In this document: piece after piece, positions 35,395 through 45,227 of the stretch
Layout of the letters: the number at the start of each line of letters is the position of its first letter
Numbering within the stretch: position 1 is the first letter of the stretch
Assembly: GCA_022447605.1 (NCBI GenBank)
Contig: JAKVBG010000028.1
Coordinates: 1 to 55,809, forward strand
Direction of reading: 5' to 3'
Length of the DNA stretch: 55,809 nucleotides
Origin: Mariniblastus sp.
Lineage (GTDB): Bacteria > Planctomycetota > Planctomycetia > Pirellulales > Pirellulaceae
Notes under the pieces: generated by a model
Told to the model about the DNA's origin: nothing
Seen by the model: the letters and a program-made list of their open reading frames with translations, nothing else
Database searches by the model: none
Program-made: the position numbers and the translations under genes

Positions 35395-36411
35395 ATGAAT
35401 CAAGAACAAAATCCTGGCGAGTTAGGTGACTCGAAAGAGGCCGTCGTCAACGCAGAAGAGACGCGCCGAAAGGCGCTCGCATGTTGGTACCTGACCGGGG
35501 CGACCGCCGGGGGTAAGACCCGGATCGGCCTGGAGCTGGCCCGCTTGCTGGACGCCGAGATCATCAGCCTCGATTCGATGGCGATTTACCGGGGAATGGA
35601 TATTGGCACGGCCAAGCCGTCTGCCGAACACCAGCAACGGGTGCCTCATCACCTGATCGATATCGTGGACCCGGTCGAGTCGTTCAGTGTATCCCAGTAC
35701 TTGAGCCGGGCGGTGCAAGCGATCGACGAGATACGGGGTCGTGGCAAACAGGTCCTGTTTGTGGGGGGGACTGCCCTGTACTTGAAAGCCCTGCTGAGGG
35801 GCCTGTTCGACGGTCCCCCTGCTGACTGGGACTTCCGTGAACAGATCGAACAGGAACTGGCCCATGTCGAATCGGCCAAGTTGCATGAGCGTCTGCAGAT
35901 GGTGGACCCGGTGTCTGCCCACAAGTTGCACCCCAATGACCGGCGAAGAATCATCCGGGCCCTGGAAGTCTATCGCTCGACGGGCAAGCCGATCAGCCAC
36001 TGGCAAATGGAATTTGACCAGGCGACGGCCCCCTGCCAATGCAAGGTGTTTACAATTCGACATGCGCGGGACATCCTGCACGAGCGTATCGAGACTCGTG
36101 TGGACTGGATGTTTGAACACGGCCTGGTCCAGGAGGTCGAGTCGCTGTTGGAACGGTGGAAGACGTTGGGTCATACTGCGGCCCAGGCCGTTGGCTACCG
36201 GGAGGTGGCTCAATACCTGGGTGGGGAGATGGAGATGGACGAGACGATCGAAAGGGTCCGGGTGCGAACGCGCCGGTTTGCCCGGCACCAGGAGACCTGG
36301 TTTCGCGGCATGGAGGAGTGCCGGATGATTGACCTGGCGGCCGATTATGATGAATCGAAAACCGCTCAGGCTTTGTTGGAGATCGTCGCCAGTGACGGTC
36401 CGGGGGACTGA
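35395..36411 (+). CDS. miaA: tRNA dimethylallyltransferase
   Basis: 338 residues from the ATG at 35395. It adds dimethylallyl to A37 of tRNAs reading UNN codons. The P-loop is TGATAGGKTRIG (usually GPTASGKT), then DSMAIYRGMDIGTAKP, LIDIVDPVESFSVSQYL, VGGTALYLKALLRGLFDGP and NDRRRIIRALEVY. The C-terminal AVGYREVAQYL and RTRRFARHQETWFRG segments are normal. Upstream in-frame codons run through the hisE promoter region and are not family-like. Confidence 0.95.
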   Translation: MNQEQNPGELGDSKEAVVNAEETRRKALACWYLTGATAGGKTRIGLELARLLDAEIISLDSMAIYRGMDIGTAKPSAEHQQRVPHHLIDIVDPVESFSVSQYLSRAVQAIDEIRGRGKQVLFVGGTALYLKALLRGLFDGPPADWDFREQIEQELAHVESAKLHERLQMVDPVSAHKLHPNDRRRIIRALEVYRSTGKPISHWQMEFDQATAPCQCKVFTIRHARDILHERIETRVDWMFEHGLVQEVESLLERWKTLGHTAAQAVGYREVAQYLGGEMEMDETIERVRVRTRRFARHQETWFRGMEECRMIDLAADYDESKTAQALLEIVASDGPGD

Positions 36412-36590
36412 TCGGCGTGGAGCCTGTCCCAGGACGGCGCCGTCCCAAGTGGCTGGGCCGTGTTCAACTTTCCGGAATCTGGCCAACTCGACCTTCCGTC
36501 GATGGCGGTTTGCTGCGATATTTGACAGCTGAAGTGGATATCGCCATTGAATATTCCCTGTCCCACTTGCATTGATGGAAGGAACATCAG

Positions 36591-38366
36591 GTGCTGAGAA
36601 CCCATAATTGTGGAGAATTGAACAAGGACCATATTGGCCAGACGGTCACGCTTTGCGGTTGGGTGGATACCATCCGCGATTTTGGGCAGGGCCAGTTTAT
36701 CGATTTGCGCGATCGGTACGGTCGCACCCAGGTCACGATCGGACCGAATTCTCCGGACGAGGTCAAACAGGTCGTCGGCCAGTTCCACCGGGAATGCGTG
36801 GTCCAGGTCACCGGCATTGTGTCGGCTCGTCCCGAAGGACAGCAGAATGAAAAGATCGCAACGGGGGATATCGAAATCGAAGCCCAGCAGGCTGTCCTGC
36901 TCAATAGCTGTCCCAATCCGCCCTTCCTGCCTTCTCAGGCCGAGTTGCCGAATGAAGATTTGCGTCTGAAGTATCGGTACCTCGACTTGCGCCGTAAGGA
37001 AATGCAAGAGACCCTGGCCTTGCGAAGCCGGGTGACCAAGGGGATTCGCGATTACTTTGAAGCGAACCAGTTTGTCGACATCGAAACGCCGATCCTCGGT
37101 CGTAGCACCCCGGAAGGGGCTCGGGACTACCTGGTCCCCAGTCGCGTGCATCACGGTGAGTTTTACGCGCTGCCTCAGTCGCCCCAGATCTACAAGCAGA
37201 TCATGATGATCGCCGGCTATGACCGGTACGTGCAGATTGCCAGGTGTTTTCGAGACGAGGACCTGCGGGCAGATCGGCAGCCGGAATTTACGCAACTCGA
37301 CATGGAGATGTCCTTTGTCGATGCAGACGATGTGATGGGGATGATCGATGGACTGATGAAGAAGCTGGCCCATGACCTTTTGGGAATCGATATCGAGTTG
37401 CCCCTGCCAAGAATGACCTACCACGAAGCGATGACGCGCTTCGGACACGATGCCCCCGATCTTCGCTTTGGGATGGAGATTGTCGATTGCACCGACCTGG
37501 CCGCCCAAACCGAGTTTCGGGTGTTTCGGGGTGTAGCCGATGCGGGCCAATTTGTGCGAGGCATCAACGCGGTCGGTGCCGCTTCACTCTTTTCCCGCAA
37601 GCGAATCGATGAACTGACGACGTACGTCCAGGAAGATTTTTCCGCCAAGGGGCTGGCCTGGTTCAAGGTGAACGACGAGGGAGAATTGGCCTCGCCGATC
37701 GCCAAGAATTTTGAAGCGGCGATTTTGGAGGAAATCAAGTCCAGGATGGATGCGAAGCCAGGTGACCTGCTGTTGTTCATCGCCGATTCGTGGGATGTCA
37801 GCTGCAAGGCGCTCAATGGCCTCAGGAAAAAAATGGGTGCCGAGCTCGAGTTGTACGACGACCAGCAGATGCACTTTTCCTGGGTTGTCGAATTCCCCAT
37901 GTTCGATCATGACGAGGAGGAGGATCGCTGGGTCGCCAAACATCACCCGTTTACCGCGCCACTGGAAAGTGACCTGGAGCAATTGGAAACCGATCCGGGC
38001 CAGGCCCGCGCCCAGGCGTATGACCTGGTGATCAACGGTTACGAGGCGGGGGGCGGGACGATCCGGATTCACGACAGTGGTATCCAGCAACAGGTGTTTG
38101 GGTTGTTGGGGATGGACGAACAGCAGGCGCGCGAACGCTTCGGGTTCCTGTTGGACGCTCTCAAGTTCGGTGCGCCGCCCCATGGCGGGATTGCGCTGGG
38201 CATCGACCGGGTCGTTATGCTGTTTGCCGGGCTGGACAATATCCGGGATTGCATCACGTTCCCCAAGACACAACGAGCCACCGACCTGATGACCCAGGCG
38301 CCCAGCGGAGTGGACGAGACCCAGTTGGACGAGTTGGCGATCTCCGTCATCCAGCCGGAAGATTGA
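36591..38366 (+). CDS. aspS: Aspartyl-tRNA synthetase
   Basis: 591 residues, the bacterial length including the GAD insertion domain. The OB-fold anticodon domain has VTLCGWVDTIRDFGQGQFID; class II motifs include RYLDLRR, a motif-2 region RCFRDEDLRADRQPEFTQLD and motif 3 GIALGIDRVVMLFAG. It starts at GTG 36591, with GGAAGGA eight bases upstream. Whether it is discriminating or also charges tRNA-Asn cannot be judged; gatCAB genes are not in the window. It ends 7 bp from a convergent sulfatase. Confidence 0.97.
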   Translation: MLRTHNCGELNKDHIGQTVTLCGWVDTIRDFGQGQFIDLRDRYGRTQVTIGPNSPDEVKQVVGQFHRECVVQVTGIVSARPEGQQNEKIATGDIEIEAQQAVLLNSCPNPPFLPSQAELPNEDLRLKYRYLDLRRKEMQETLALRSRVTKGIRDYFEANQFVDIETPILGRSTPEGARDYLVPSRVHHGEFYALPQSPQIYKQIMMIAGYDRYVQIARCFRDEDLRADRQPEFTQLDMEMSFVDADDVMGMIDGLMKKLAHDLLGIDIELPLPRMTYHEAMTRFGHDAPDLRFGMEIVDCTDLAAQTEFRVFRGVADAGQFVRGINAVGAASLFSRKRIDELTTYVQEDFSAKGLAWFKVNDEGELASPIAKNFEAAILEEIKSRMDAKPGDLLLFIADSWDVSCKALNGLRKKMGAELELYDDQQMHFSWVVEFPMFDHDEEEDRWVAKHHPFTAPLESDLEQLETDPGQARAQAYDLVINGYEAGGGTIRIHDSGIQQQVFGLLGMDEQQARERFGFLLDALKFGAPPHGGIALGIDRVVMLFAGLDNIRDCITFPKTQRATDLMTQAPSGVDETQLDELAISVIQPED

Positions 38367-38373
38367 GGTCGGC

Positions 38374-40278
38374 TTAACGGCGGACGGGGCGGGCCAGGTA
38401 GTCCAGTCGGTGCCGTACAAACCGCTCTTCGGCAAAGGGAATATCGCCCAGTTCAATCGGTTTGCGCGGTTGCTGTAGAAAGTCGTTGTAGTAGACCAGC
38501 GAGTTCAGCAGGCTCATCGTGATCGCCAGGTTCTCTGATTTTTCCAGCTCTCTGCGGTAGTGTGGGAGTGGGTCACACGATCCGAGCAGCCCGAGAAATT
38601 CGATTGCCCGCCAGCGGACTTCTGTTTGCGGGTCGTTCAGCAAGGCCTCGGCCTGCGTTTCAAAGCGGGCTGCCTGTTGGCCAAACGCACTGCAGACCAC
38701 CAGTCCCCAGTACCGCTGCCAGGGTGACTCCGAGTGGAGGGCGGCTGCGATCCGCTCGGCGGCCTGCTCGAAAGGTTGCAGACTCAGGTTGGCCGTATCG
38801 AGCAACTCCCCGATCGGTTTCTGGTGGGTTGCAGAAAAAAGAACCGGTTGTCGCGTTGTGTTTTCCGCGACGTAACTCTCCGGGTAGAGACTTGTGTCCG
38901 GCATCGCTTTCATTCGCCGTACCAGCTCTTGGCGCATTCGTAGCAGGTCGGCCCGAGCGTCGATCGTTCCGGCCAGGTTGCGGGTTTCGTACGGATCGCT
39001 GGCGAGGTCGTAAAGCTCTTCGGCCGGTTTGGATTGAAAGAACCGGTTCTCCCGTTCATCGAGAGAGCCGGCCCGGGATAACTCCCGCCATTGTCGGTAG
39101 GCTGCCATTTTGTAGCGGTATTGGTTCTCCAATCCGTTCGGATAGATTGCGTTGAAATTGCGAAGGTACTTCATGTTGCCGACCCGCAGCGAGCGAACCA
39201 GGTCGTACTTTTCGTCAAAACGGTCGGCATAGCCGAGCGCGCTGTCCCGGCGGGCGACGTCCTCGGCCGTAACGCCCTGGCCCAGGAATGGCTTTCCATT
39301 CATCTGCGCCGGGGGCTCGAGCCCGGCCAAGCGTAGAACGGTCGGGCCAAAATCGACAAACTGGACAAAACCGCTTGTCCGTTGTCCGGGCTGGAAGGGG
39401 GAGAGGTGGCGGAAATTTTCCGGGATGTGAACGATCAGGGGGACGTGCAAACCGGTTTCGTAAACGTAACCTTTGCTGCGGGGCAAAACCCCTCCGTGAT
39501 CGCCGAAGTAGAAAATGAATGTGTCGTCCAGCAGGTCGTCTTCTGCCAGGCGGGCCAGCAGTCGTCCTACCTGGTTGTCGATCACGCCGATGCGGTCGTG
39601 GTAACGCGCCTGGGTGTAACGGAAGAGAGGTGTGTCGGGGTAGAACGGCGGTAGCTGGATGCGAGCCGGGTCGGTTTGGGTCGGCTGCGACTGCAGGTCG
39701 TCGGCCGGGAAATGGAGTGAGCTTTCGTGGGATTGCGTGAATGTCTGGACATGGAAAAACGGTTGCCCCGCGTCCCGGTTTCTCCAGGTTGCCTTTCGGT
39801 TGGATGCATTCCAGGGTGCCTGGCCCGCCATCGAGACATTGTAATCCGTCTTCGCGTTGTTGGTCGTGTAGTACCCCGCTTCCTTGAGGTATTGGGGGAA
39901 CAGCTTCCAGCTGGGAGGTAAGCCGACCGGGTTCAATTTTCGGTGGAACTGGGTGCCGAGCCGCGGAGCATAGATCGAGGTGATCAGTGTCGTCCTGGCG
40001 ACCGAGCAGACCGGGCTGTTGGAAAAGGCCCGGTCGAATACGATTCCGCCGGCAGCCAGTTTGGCCAAATGGGGCGTGGCAGCCCCCTCCCCGTTGAACA
40101 GGCGGAGATGGTGGGCCGAATTGTCCTCGGACATGATCCAGACGATGTTCGGGCGCAGCGGGGCGGACAACTGGCTGTCACGGCTGTTGGATTGGCCGTC
40201 GGCGAAGCGAGGGCCGGCTGCCAGGCTGATCCAAAACAGGATCGCCATCAGGACCCGGTTGCGGTTTGCGATCTTCAT
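38374..40278 (-). CDS. Exported sulfatase with C-terminal HEAT-like region
   Basis: 634 residues. Signal peptide about 1-28. The catalytic domain has NIVWIMSEDNS (metal Asp/Asn), the maturation motif C91-S-V-A-R, FYFGDHGGVLPRSKGYVYE and GLHVPLIVHIPE, similar to heparan N-sulfatase-like enzymes. The third motif position is Val where Pro or Ala is usual, so conversion of C91 to formylglycine is likely but not certain. Residues about 490-600 form helical repeats (WRAIEFLGLLGSC) reminiscent of HEAT. It begins 42 bp after glmM on the same strand, an odd pairing. Confidence 0.88.
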   Translation of the reverse strand: MKIANRNRVLMAILFWISLAAGPRFADGQSNSRDSQLSAPLRPNIVWIMSEDNSAHHLRLFNGEGAATPHLAKLAAGGIVFDRAFSNSPVCSVARTTLITSIYAPRLGTQFHRKLNPVGLPPSWKLFPQYLKEAGYYTTNNAKTDYNVSMAGQAPWNASNRKATWRNRDAGQPFFHVQTFTQSHESSLHFPADDLQSQPTQTDPARIQLPPFYPDTPLFRYTQARYHDRIGVIDNQVGRLLARLAEDDLLDDTFIFYFGDHGGVLPRSKGYVYETGLHVPLIVHIPENFRHLSPFQPGQRTSGFVQFVDFGPTVLRLAGLEPPAQMNGKPFLGQGVTAEDVARRDSALGYADRFDEKYDLVRSLRVGNMKYLRNFNAIYPNGLENQYRYKMAAYRQWRELSRAGSLDERENRFFQSKPAEELYDLASDPYETRNLAGTIDARADLLRMRQELVRRMKAMPDTSLYPESYVAENTTRQPVLFSATHQKPIGELLDTANLSLQPFEQAAERIAAALHSESPWQRYWGLVVCSAFGQQAARFETQAEALLNDPQTEVRWRAIEFLGLLGSCDPLPHYRRELEKSENLAITMSLLNSLVYYNDFLQQPRKPIELGDIPFAEERFVRHRLDYLARPVRR

Positions 40279-40320
40279 AGGGTCTCTCTCTTGTCCGTTC
40301 CCTCGGCAGGCGGGTGTTGA

Positions 40321-41673
40321 TCAACTTAGGCGGTTGGCCAGTTGCCGCGCCGTTTCACAAAGCGATTCCGCCTGGTCACCGGTTTTTGCCTCGGCGATCG
40401 CCCGTACGATTGGCTCAGTGTTGCTTGGTCGGACCAGCATCCAGCGGTCCGGCCAGTCGAGCCTCAGGCCGTCCTGCGAGCTGGTGGCCGCCTCGGGAAA
40501 CTCGGACTGCAGCTGTTGGTACAGCTCCGGGACTTTTGCCCGGTCGACCGGGATCGTCGTCTTGTGAATCTGATAAGCGGGCAGTCCGGCGACGAGCTGG
40601 CTGACCGTTTGGCCGTGGGCAGCCATCGCGTCCAGGATTTGGGCCATGCCGACAAAACTGTCCCGTACGTAACCGACGCGGGGGTCGATTGGGCCCCCGT
40701 TCCCCTCGCCGCCGAACGTGGCCGCGTGTTCGATCATCTTGTCGGTGACATTCGCCTCTCCCACGGCACTCAGGTGCAGCGGGCAGTCGTAACGCTCGGC
40801 AATGTCCGCCGACATGCGACTGGACGAACAGTTGATCACCAGCGGGCCGGGGCGTTGGGAAAGGGCCCAGTCGGCCGTGATTGCCAAGGTGTACTCTTCG
40901 CCGATGTAGTTTCCCTGTTCGTCGATCACGGCGAGTCGGTCGGCATCCGGGTCCTGGCAGAAAACGACATCGGCTCCGGCCGAGCGGGCGGCGTCGGCGA
41001 TGCCGGCCAGGTTGGCCTGGGTCGGTTCGGGTGGGTGGGCGAAGCGGCCATGGGGGGGCGAGCCGATGATCTCGGCCCGGCATCCGAGTGCGGATAAGAG
41101 CGGTTGGCCCAGGCGTGAACCGGCACCGTGGTTGCTGTCGAGGACGACCTTGTAATTCTTTTTGCGGATCGCTTCCACGTCGACCGTTGCCAGGACCTGT
41201 TCCAGGTGGTGGCCGATGGTGTCCTCCAAGTCAGTTGTTGCCCCCACGCGGTCGTACGGCAGCCAGCTCGGAGGAGCCGCGCGGTAGGCCTCGATCACCC
41301 GCTCGCCCTGGCCGGCCGGAATCACCCGGCCGTCTGGCCCAAACAGTTTGATCCCGTTGTACTCGGGCGGGTTGTGGCTGGCCGAAATCTGAATCCCGCC
41401 TGCCGCCTGGTGTTGACGGACCAGCACGCCGGTGGTCGGAGTGGCGGCCACGTCTCCGTTAAGCACGTCGAATCCGGCTGCGGCGATGCCGCTGGAGATC
41501 GCCTGGGCCAGCATAGGCCCGGTGGTCCGACCGTCCCGGGTAAGGACGATGGCGCCCCGGTCCAGCAGGCTCAGGTAGGCATTGCAATACGTGATCGCCC
41601 GCAACGGGTCCAGCGACTCTCCCACGATGCCCCGCAGGCCGGAAACAGTGATCATTGGTTCGCTTGTTTTCAT
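40321..41673 (-). CDS. glmM: Phosphoglucosamine mutase-type phosphohexomutase
   Basis: 450 residues. The active serine lies in GIQISASHNPPEYNGIKLFG, the Mg site is DPDADRLAVID, the sugar-specificity loop GGEGNGGPIDP and the phosphate loop RPSNTEPIVRAI. The GEGNGG loop and size favour GlmM (glucosamine-6-P to glucosamine-1-P for UDP-GlcNAc) over phosphomannomutase, but the N-terminal SGLRGIVGESL resembles archaeal-type GlmM, so substrate should be held loosely. It is divergent from a second phosphohexomutase across 190 bp. Confidence 0.85.
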   Translation of the reverse strand: MKTSEPMITVSGLRGIVGESLDPLRAITYCNAYLSLLDRGAIVLTRDGRTTGPMLAQAISSGIAAAGFDVLNGDVAATPTTGVLVRQHQAAGGIQISASHNPPEYNGIKLFGPDGRVIPAGQGERVIEAYRAAPPSWLPYDRVGATTDLEDTIGHHLEQVLATVDVEAIRKKNYKVVLDSNHGAGSRLGQPLLSALGCRAEIIGSPPHGRFAHPPEPTQANLAGIADAARSAGADVVFCQDPDADRLAVIDEQGNYIGEEYTLAITADWALSQRPGPLVINCSSSRMSADIAERYDCPLHLSAVGEANVTDKMIEHAATFGGEGNGGPIDPRVGYVRDSFVGMAQILDAMAAHGQTVSQLVAGLPAYQIHKTTIPVDRAKVPELYQQLQSEFPEAATSSQDGLRLDWPDRWMLVRPSNTEPIVRAIAEAKTGDQAESLCETARQLANRLS

Positions 41674-41863
41674 ACCGGGTTCTGTCGGGGGAACTGGACG
41701 GGTTGTGGGAATGTTTCGGCCGGATTTAGAATCGGGGCTCGCCCGGGTCGTTCAGGGCGAGCCAACGCTTCTCGTCAATTCTCCAAGTATTGATGCTATC
41801 GCGGTTGGACTCAACCATCTGGCCGGTAACCGGTTCTCGATTGCTCCTTTTTTAATGATATCC

Positions 41864-43687
41864 ATGTCCGAAAATTCATCTCACGATCTTGAAACGTGCC
41901 AGGGACTGGTGGACCAGGCGGTCAGCCGAGGCCAATTGACCCCGTCGGCGGCCGAAAATATCCGTACCTGGTTGACGGACGCCGGTTACCAGGAATATGT
42001 CAGCCAGTTGGTCGACCATGTGAAGCAGGGGAAATGGCAGGTGCTGGATGATGTCTTCTGGACTGTGATCCCGTTTGGGACAGGGGGTCGGCGGGGACGC
42101 ATGTACCCGATCGGTTCCAACGCCATCAATGACCGGACGATCGGTGAGAGTGCCCAAGGCCTGGCCGAGTATGTGCGTCAGGTTAAGCCGGACGGACCGT
42201 GGTCGGCCGCCATCGCTTACGATACGCGTCACCGCAGTCGTGAATTCGCCGAGTTGTGTGCCGGGATCCTGGTAGCCAATGGGTTCCGCGTGTTTTTTAT
42301 CGACGATTACCGGAGTACGCCTGAGCTCTCCTTTCTGATTCGCTGGAAAGGGTGCGATTGCGGCCTGATGGTCACGGCCAGCCATAACCCGCCCAGTGAC
42401 AACGCGGTCAAGGTTTACTGGTCCAGCGGTGCCCAGTTGATTCCGCCCCACGACCAGGCCGTGATCGAGCAGGTGAACCAGGTTCAGCAATTTGAAGTGA
42501 CCGATTTTGAAGCGGCCGTGCAAAACGGCAGCATTGTTTTCTGCCGGGAGGAAACGGATCGAGCTTTCCTGCAAGCGCACCTGCAGCACAGCATGGCAGG
42601 CCCTCGCGATTTGAAGATTATCTACTCGCCGCTGCACGGCGTTGGTGAGTACAACGTCAAGAGTCTGTTGAACGAAGTTGGCTTCCACGATACGGAGATC
42701 TACGAGCCGCACCGCCGCCCCGACGGTGATTTTCCGAATGTCCCGGGCCATGTCTCCAACCCTGAGAACGCCGAGGTGTTCTCGCAGATTATCGATCACG
42801 CCCGACAGGTGAAGGCCGACCTGATCATGGCGTCCGACCCGGACTGTGACCGGTTGGGTGCCGCGGCCCCGCTGACCTTGGATCCCGCAGGCCCCTGGAA
42901 AACGTTCAACGGGAACCAGCTGGGCGTCCTGTTAGCCGAGTTCCTGCTGGCCGATCGGGCCGCTCGGGGTCAGTTGACCCCACAGCAGTTCCTGGTAACG
43001 ACACTGGTGACTACCCGCATGGCCAACCGAATTGCCCAGGCTTACGGGGTTCGCTGTTTTTCAGATAACCTGGTCGGTTTCAAGTGGATCTGTGACGTGA
43101 TCGATCGACAGGGGCCCGATGATTTTCTGTTTGGCTTTGAAGAATCGCACGGTTATCTGGTAGGACAGTATTGCCGGGACAAGGATGGGGCGGTCGCTTG
43201 CATGTTGATGAGCCAGTTGGCGGCGCGGGTCAAATCGGAGGGTCTCTCGCTGCATCAATACCTGGATCAGCTCTACCTCAAGTATGGGTATTACGTTGAG
43301 GGGCTGGCCACGATACAGATGGAGGGGTCTGACGGGATGCGTCGGATGTCGGCGCTGATGGACAAGTTTCGCACCGCGATGCCGGAACGGCTGGGTGGTC
43401 TCAACGTCGCGTCCCGACGGGATTACCTTCACGGGGTGACCGTGACGGCCTCCGGCGATGAGGAACCGCTGGCAGGACCGACTTACAACCTCGTCTTCCT
43501 GGATACCGACGTGCCGGGGAATTACGTCGCCGCCCGACCTTCCGGGACGGAGCCGAAAGTCAAATTCTACCTGTTTGCTCATGTTCCACCCGATGGACTC
43601 GGTGACCTGGCCGTGGCCAAGCGGGAGATGGCCGAACGGATCAACGGGTTTCAAACGACCTTGCAGGAATTGGCCGACTCGGTTTAA
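41864..43687 (+). CDS. Phosphoglucomutase/phosphomannomutase (long PgcA-like type)
   Basis: 607 residues from the ATG at 41864 (an in-frame ATG at 41855 is possible). Motifs are LMVTASHNPPSDNAVKVYW, ASDPDCDRLGAAAP, FLFGFEESHGYLVG and ARPSGTEPKVKFYLF. The GFEESHGY loop and length fit the large phosphoglucomutase group rather than GlmM. It would interconvert hexose 1- and 6-phosphates for glycogen or nucleotide-sugar use. Paired head-to-head with glmM, giving two members of one superfamily side by side. Confidence 0.9.
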   Translation: MSENSSHDLETCQGLVDQAVSRGQLTPSAAENIRTWLTDAGYQEYVSQLVDHVKQGKWQVLDDVFWTVIPFGTGGRRGRMYPIGSNAINDRTIGESAQGLAEYVRQVKPDGPWSAAIAYDTRHRSREFAELCAGILVANGFRVFFIDDYRSTPELSFLIRWKGCDCGLMVTASHNPPSDNAVKVYWSSGAQLIPPHDQAVIEQVNQVQQFEVTDFEAAVQNGSIVFCREETDRAFLQAHLQHSMAGPRDLKIIYSPLHGVGEYNVKSLLNEVGFHDTEIYEPHRRPDGDFPNVPGHVSNPENAEVFSQIIDHARQVKADLIMASDPDCDRLGAAAPLTLDPAGPWKTFNGNQLGVLLAEFLLADRAARGQLTPQQFLVTTLVTTRMANRIAQAYGVRCFSDNLVGFKWICDVIDRQGPDDFLFGFEESHGYLVGQYCRDKDGAVACMLMSQLAARVKSEGLSLHQYLDQLYLKYGYYVEGLATIQMEGSDGMRRMSALMDKFRTAMPERLGGLNVASRRDYLHGVTVTASGDEEPLAGPTYNLVFLDTDVPGNYVAARPSGTEPKVKFYLFAHVPPDGLGDLAVAKREMAERINGFQTTLQELADSV

Positions 43688-43773
43688 GCGGCAGGACGTC
43701 GCGGCGGTTGTTCGGTAGAATGGATGACTGGACGGGGTAACTGGAAACGGGATGCTAAACAGTCTGGAACACA

Positions 43774-45198
43774 ATGACGGAACCGGATCCCCAACTCGAT
43801 CAAGACCCCGAAGAGCGGTCCCCGTCATCCCCGCAGGACGCGAGCCAAGGACCTTTGCCAGCGGAAGACGTCGATGCAACGTCGGCACCCTCGGCGTTCC
43901 TGGAGACGGCCCGCAAGGTGAAGCGTTTCCCAACCCGCCCAGGTGTCTACCTGATGAAGGACCAGGCTGGGGTTGTTATCTACGTCGGCAAGGCGAAAAA
44001 CCTGCGTTCCCGCGCCGGTAGTTATTTTCAGAAGACGGCCCTGGAGGATTCCCGCACGGCGACCTGGGTGCACGAGATCTGTGACGCCGATTTCATCCCG
44101 TGTGAGAGTGAAGTCGATGCCCTGTTGGTCGAGTCCCGTTTGATCAAGGATGTCCAGCCCCGCCGCAATAAGGAGCTGAAGGATGACAAGTCGTTCCCTT
44201 ACCTGCAGATAACGACCCGGGAAGATTTCCCCCGTGTCGAGGTGACCCGTGAGCCGGATGCCAGCGGAGTGAAACTGTACGGTCCGTTTGCCCATGCCGG
44301 CAGCCTGCGCGGGGCGGTTCAGGTGATGCAGAAGATTTTCAAGTTCCGTACGTGCAGCCTCGATATCGACGAGGCCGATGAGCGTTGGAACTGGTTTCGT
44401 CCCTGTCTGCTGGCCAGTATCAATCAGTGTACGGCCCCCTGCAATTTGCGAATCTCCAAGTCAGAGTACCGGAAAGATATCAAGCGATTGCAGATGTTCC
44501 TGGCCGGTAAGCGGACGCGGTTGTTGAAGCAGATGCGGGAAGAGATGCAGCAGGCCTCTTCGGACCTGGAATTCGAACGGGCGGCCAAGTTGCGCGATGA
44601 AATCGACATGTTGGAATCGCTCGATGAACGGGGAGAACTGGATACCCATGTGCAACCGGAGGTGTTCTATGTCGATCCGAAAAAAGGGCTCGTCGGTTTG
44701 AGGAAAGTCCTCGGCTTGGCCGAAACGCCACGTACGATCGAGGGGGTCGACATCGCCCACCTGGGAGGGACTGAAACGGTCGCCAGCCTGGTCAAGTTCA
44801 TTGATGGCCTCCCTTTTAAACCGGGGTATCGGCGTTTCAAAATCAAACAGGTCAAAGGGATCGATGATGTTCGCAGTATTCACGAAGTCGTCTCCCGTCG
44901 TTTTCAGCGGTTGCACGATGAACAGGATGTCTTCCCTGATATTCTCTTGATCGATGGCGGCAAAGGCCAGTTGAATGCGGCCATCAGCGCCTTTGAATCA
45001 CTGCAGATTCGACCGCCGGTCCTGTTGTCATTGGCCAAAAAGAACGAGGAGATATTCCGACCGGGCGAGTCGGAGCCCCTGCGGTTGAGTCGCCACTCAT
45101 TCGGATTGCGATTGTTGCAATACGTGCGCGACGAGGCGCATCGATTTGCCCAGCATTACCATCATGCTCTGAGAAGCAGGAGGCAGCTCGAGGAGTGA
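43774..45198 (+). CDS. uvrC: Excinuclease subunit UvrC, shortened (no C-terminal HhH domain)
   Basis: 474 residues against about 600 in model UvrC. The GIY-YIG nuclease (PGVYLMKDQAG, IYVGKAKNLRSR, 56-80), four cysteines C194, C211, C219, C223 like the reported Fe-S site, the UvrB-binding helix pair DLEFERAAKLRDEIDMLE (264-281) and the RNase-H-like nuclease (D326 in GVDIAHLGG, D394 in LLIDGGKGQL, H456) are all present. The chain stops at HYHHALRSRRQLEE, just where the helix-hairpin-helix DNA-binding tail should begin. No HhH sequence follows before the convergent gene. An N-terminal 45-residue acidic extension is extra. Confidence 0.92.
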   Translation: MTEPDPQLDQDPEERSPSSPQDASQGPLPAEDVDATSAPSAFLETARKVKRFPTRPGVYLMKDQAGVVIYVGKAKNLRSRAGSYFQKTALEDSRTATWVHEICDADFIPCESEVDALLVESRLIKDVQPRRNKELKDDKSFPYLQITTREDFPRVEVTREPDASGVKLYGPFAHAGSLRGAVQVMQKIFKFRTCSLDIDEADERWNWFRPCLLASINQCTAPCNLRISKSEYRKDIKRLQMFLAGKRTRLLKQMREEMQQASSDLEFERAAKLRDEIDMLESLDERGELDTHVQPEVFYVDPKKGLVGLRKVLGLAETPRTIEGVDIAHLGGTETVASLVKFIDGLPFKPGYRRFKIKQVKGIDDVRSIHEVVSRRFQRLHDEQDVFPDILLIDGGKGQLNAAISAFESLQIRPPVLLSLAKKNEEIFRPGESEPLRLSRHSFGLRLLQYVRDEAHRFAQHYHHALRSRRQLEE

Positions 45199-45227
45199 CC
45201 GTTCTCGCGGGGCCAGGCCGTGACGGT

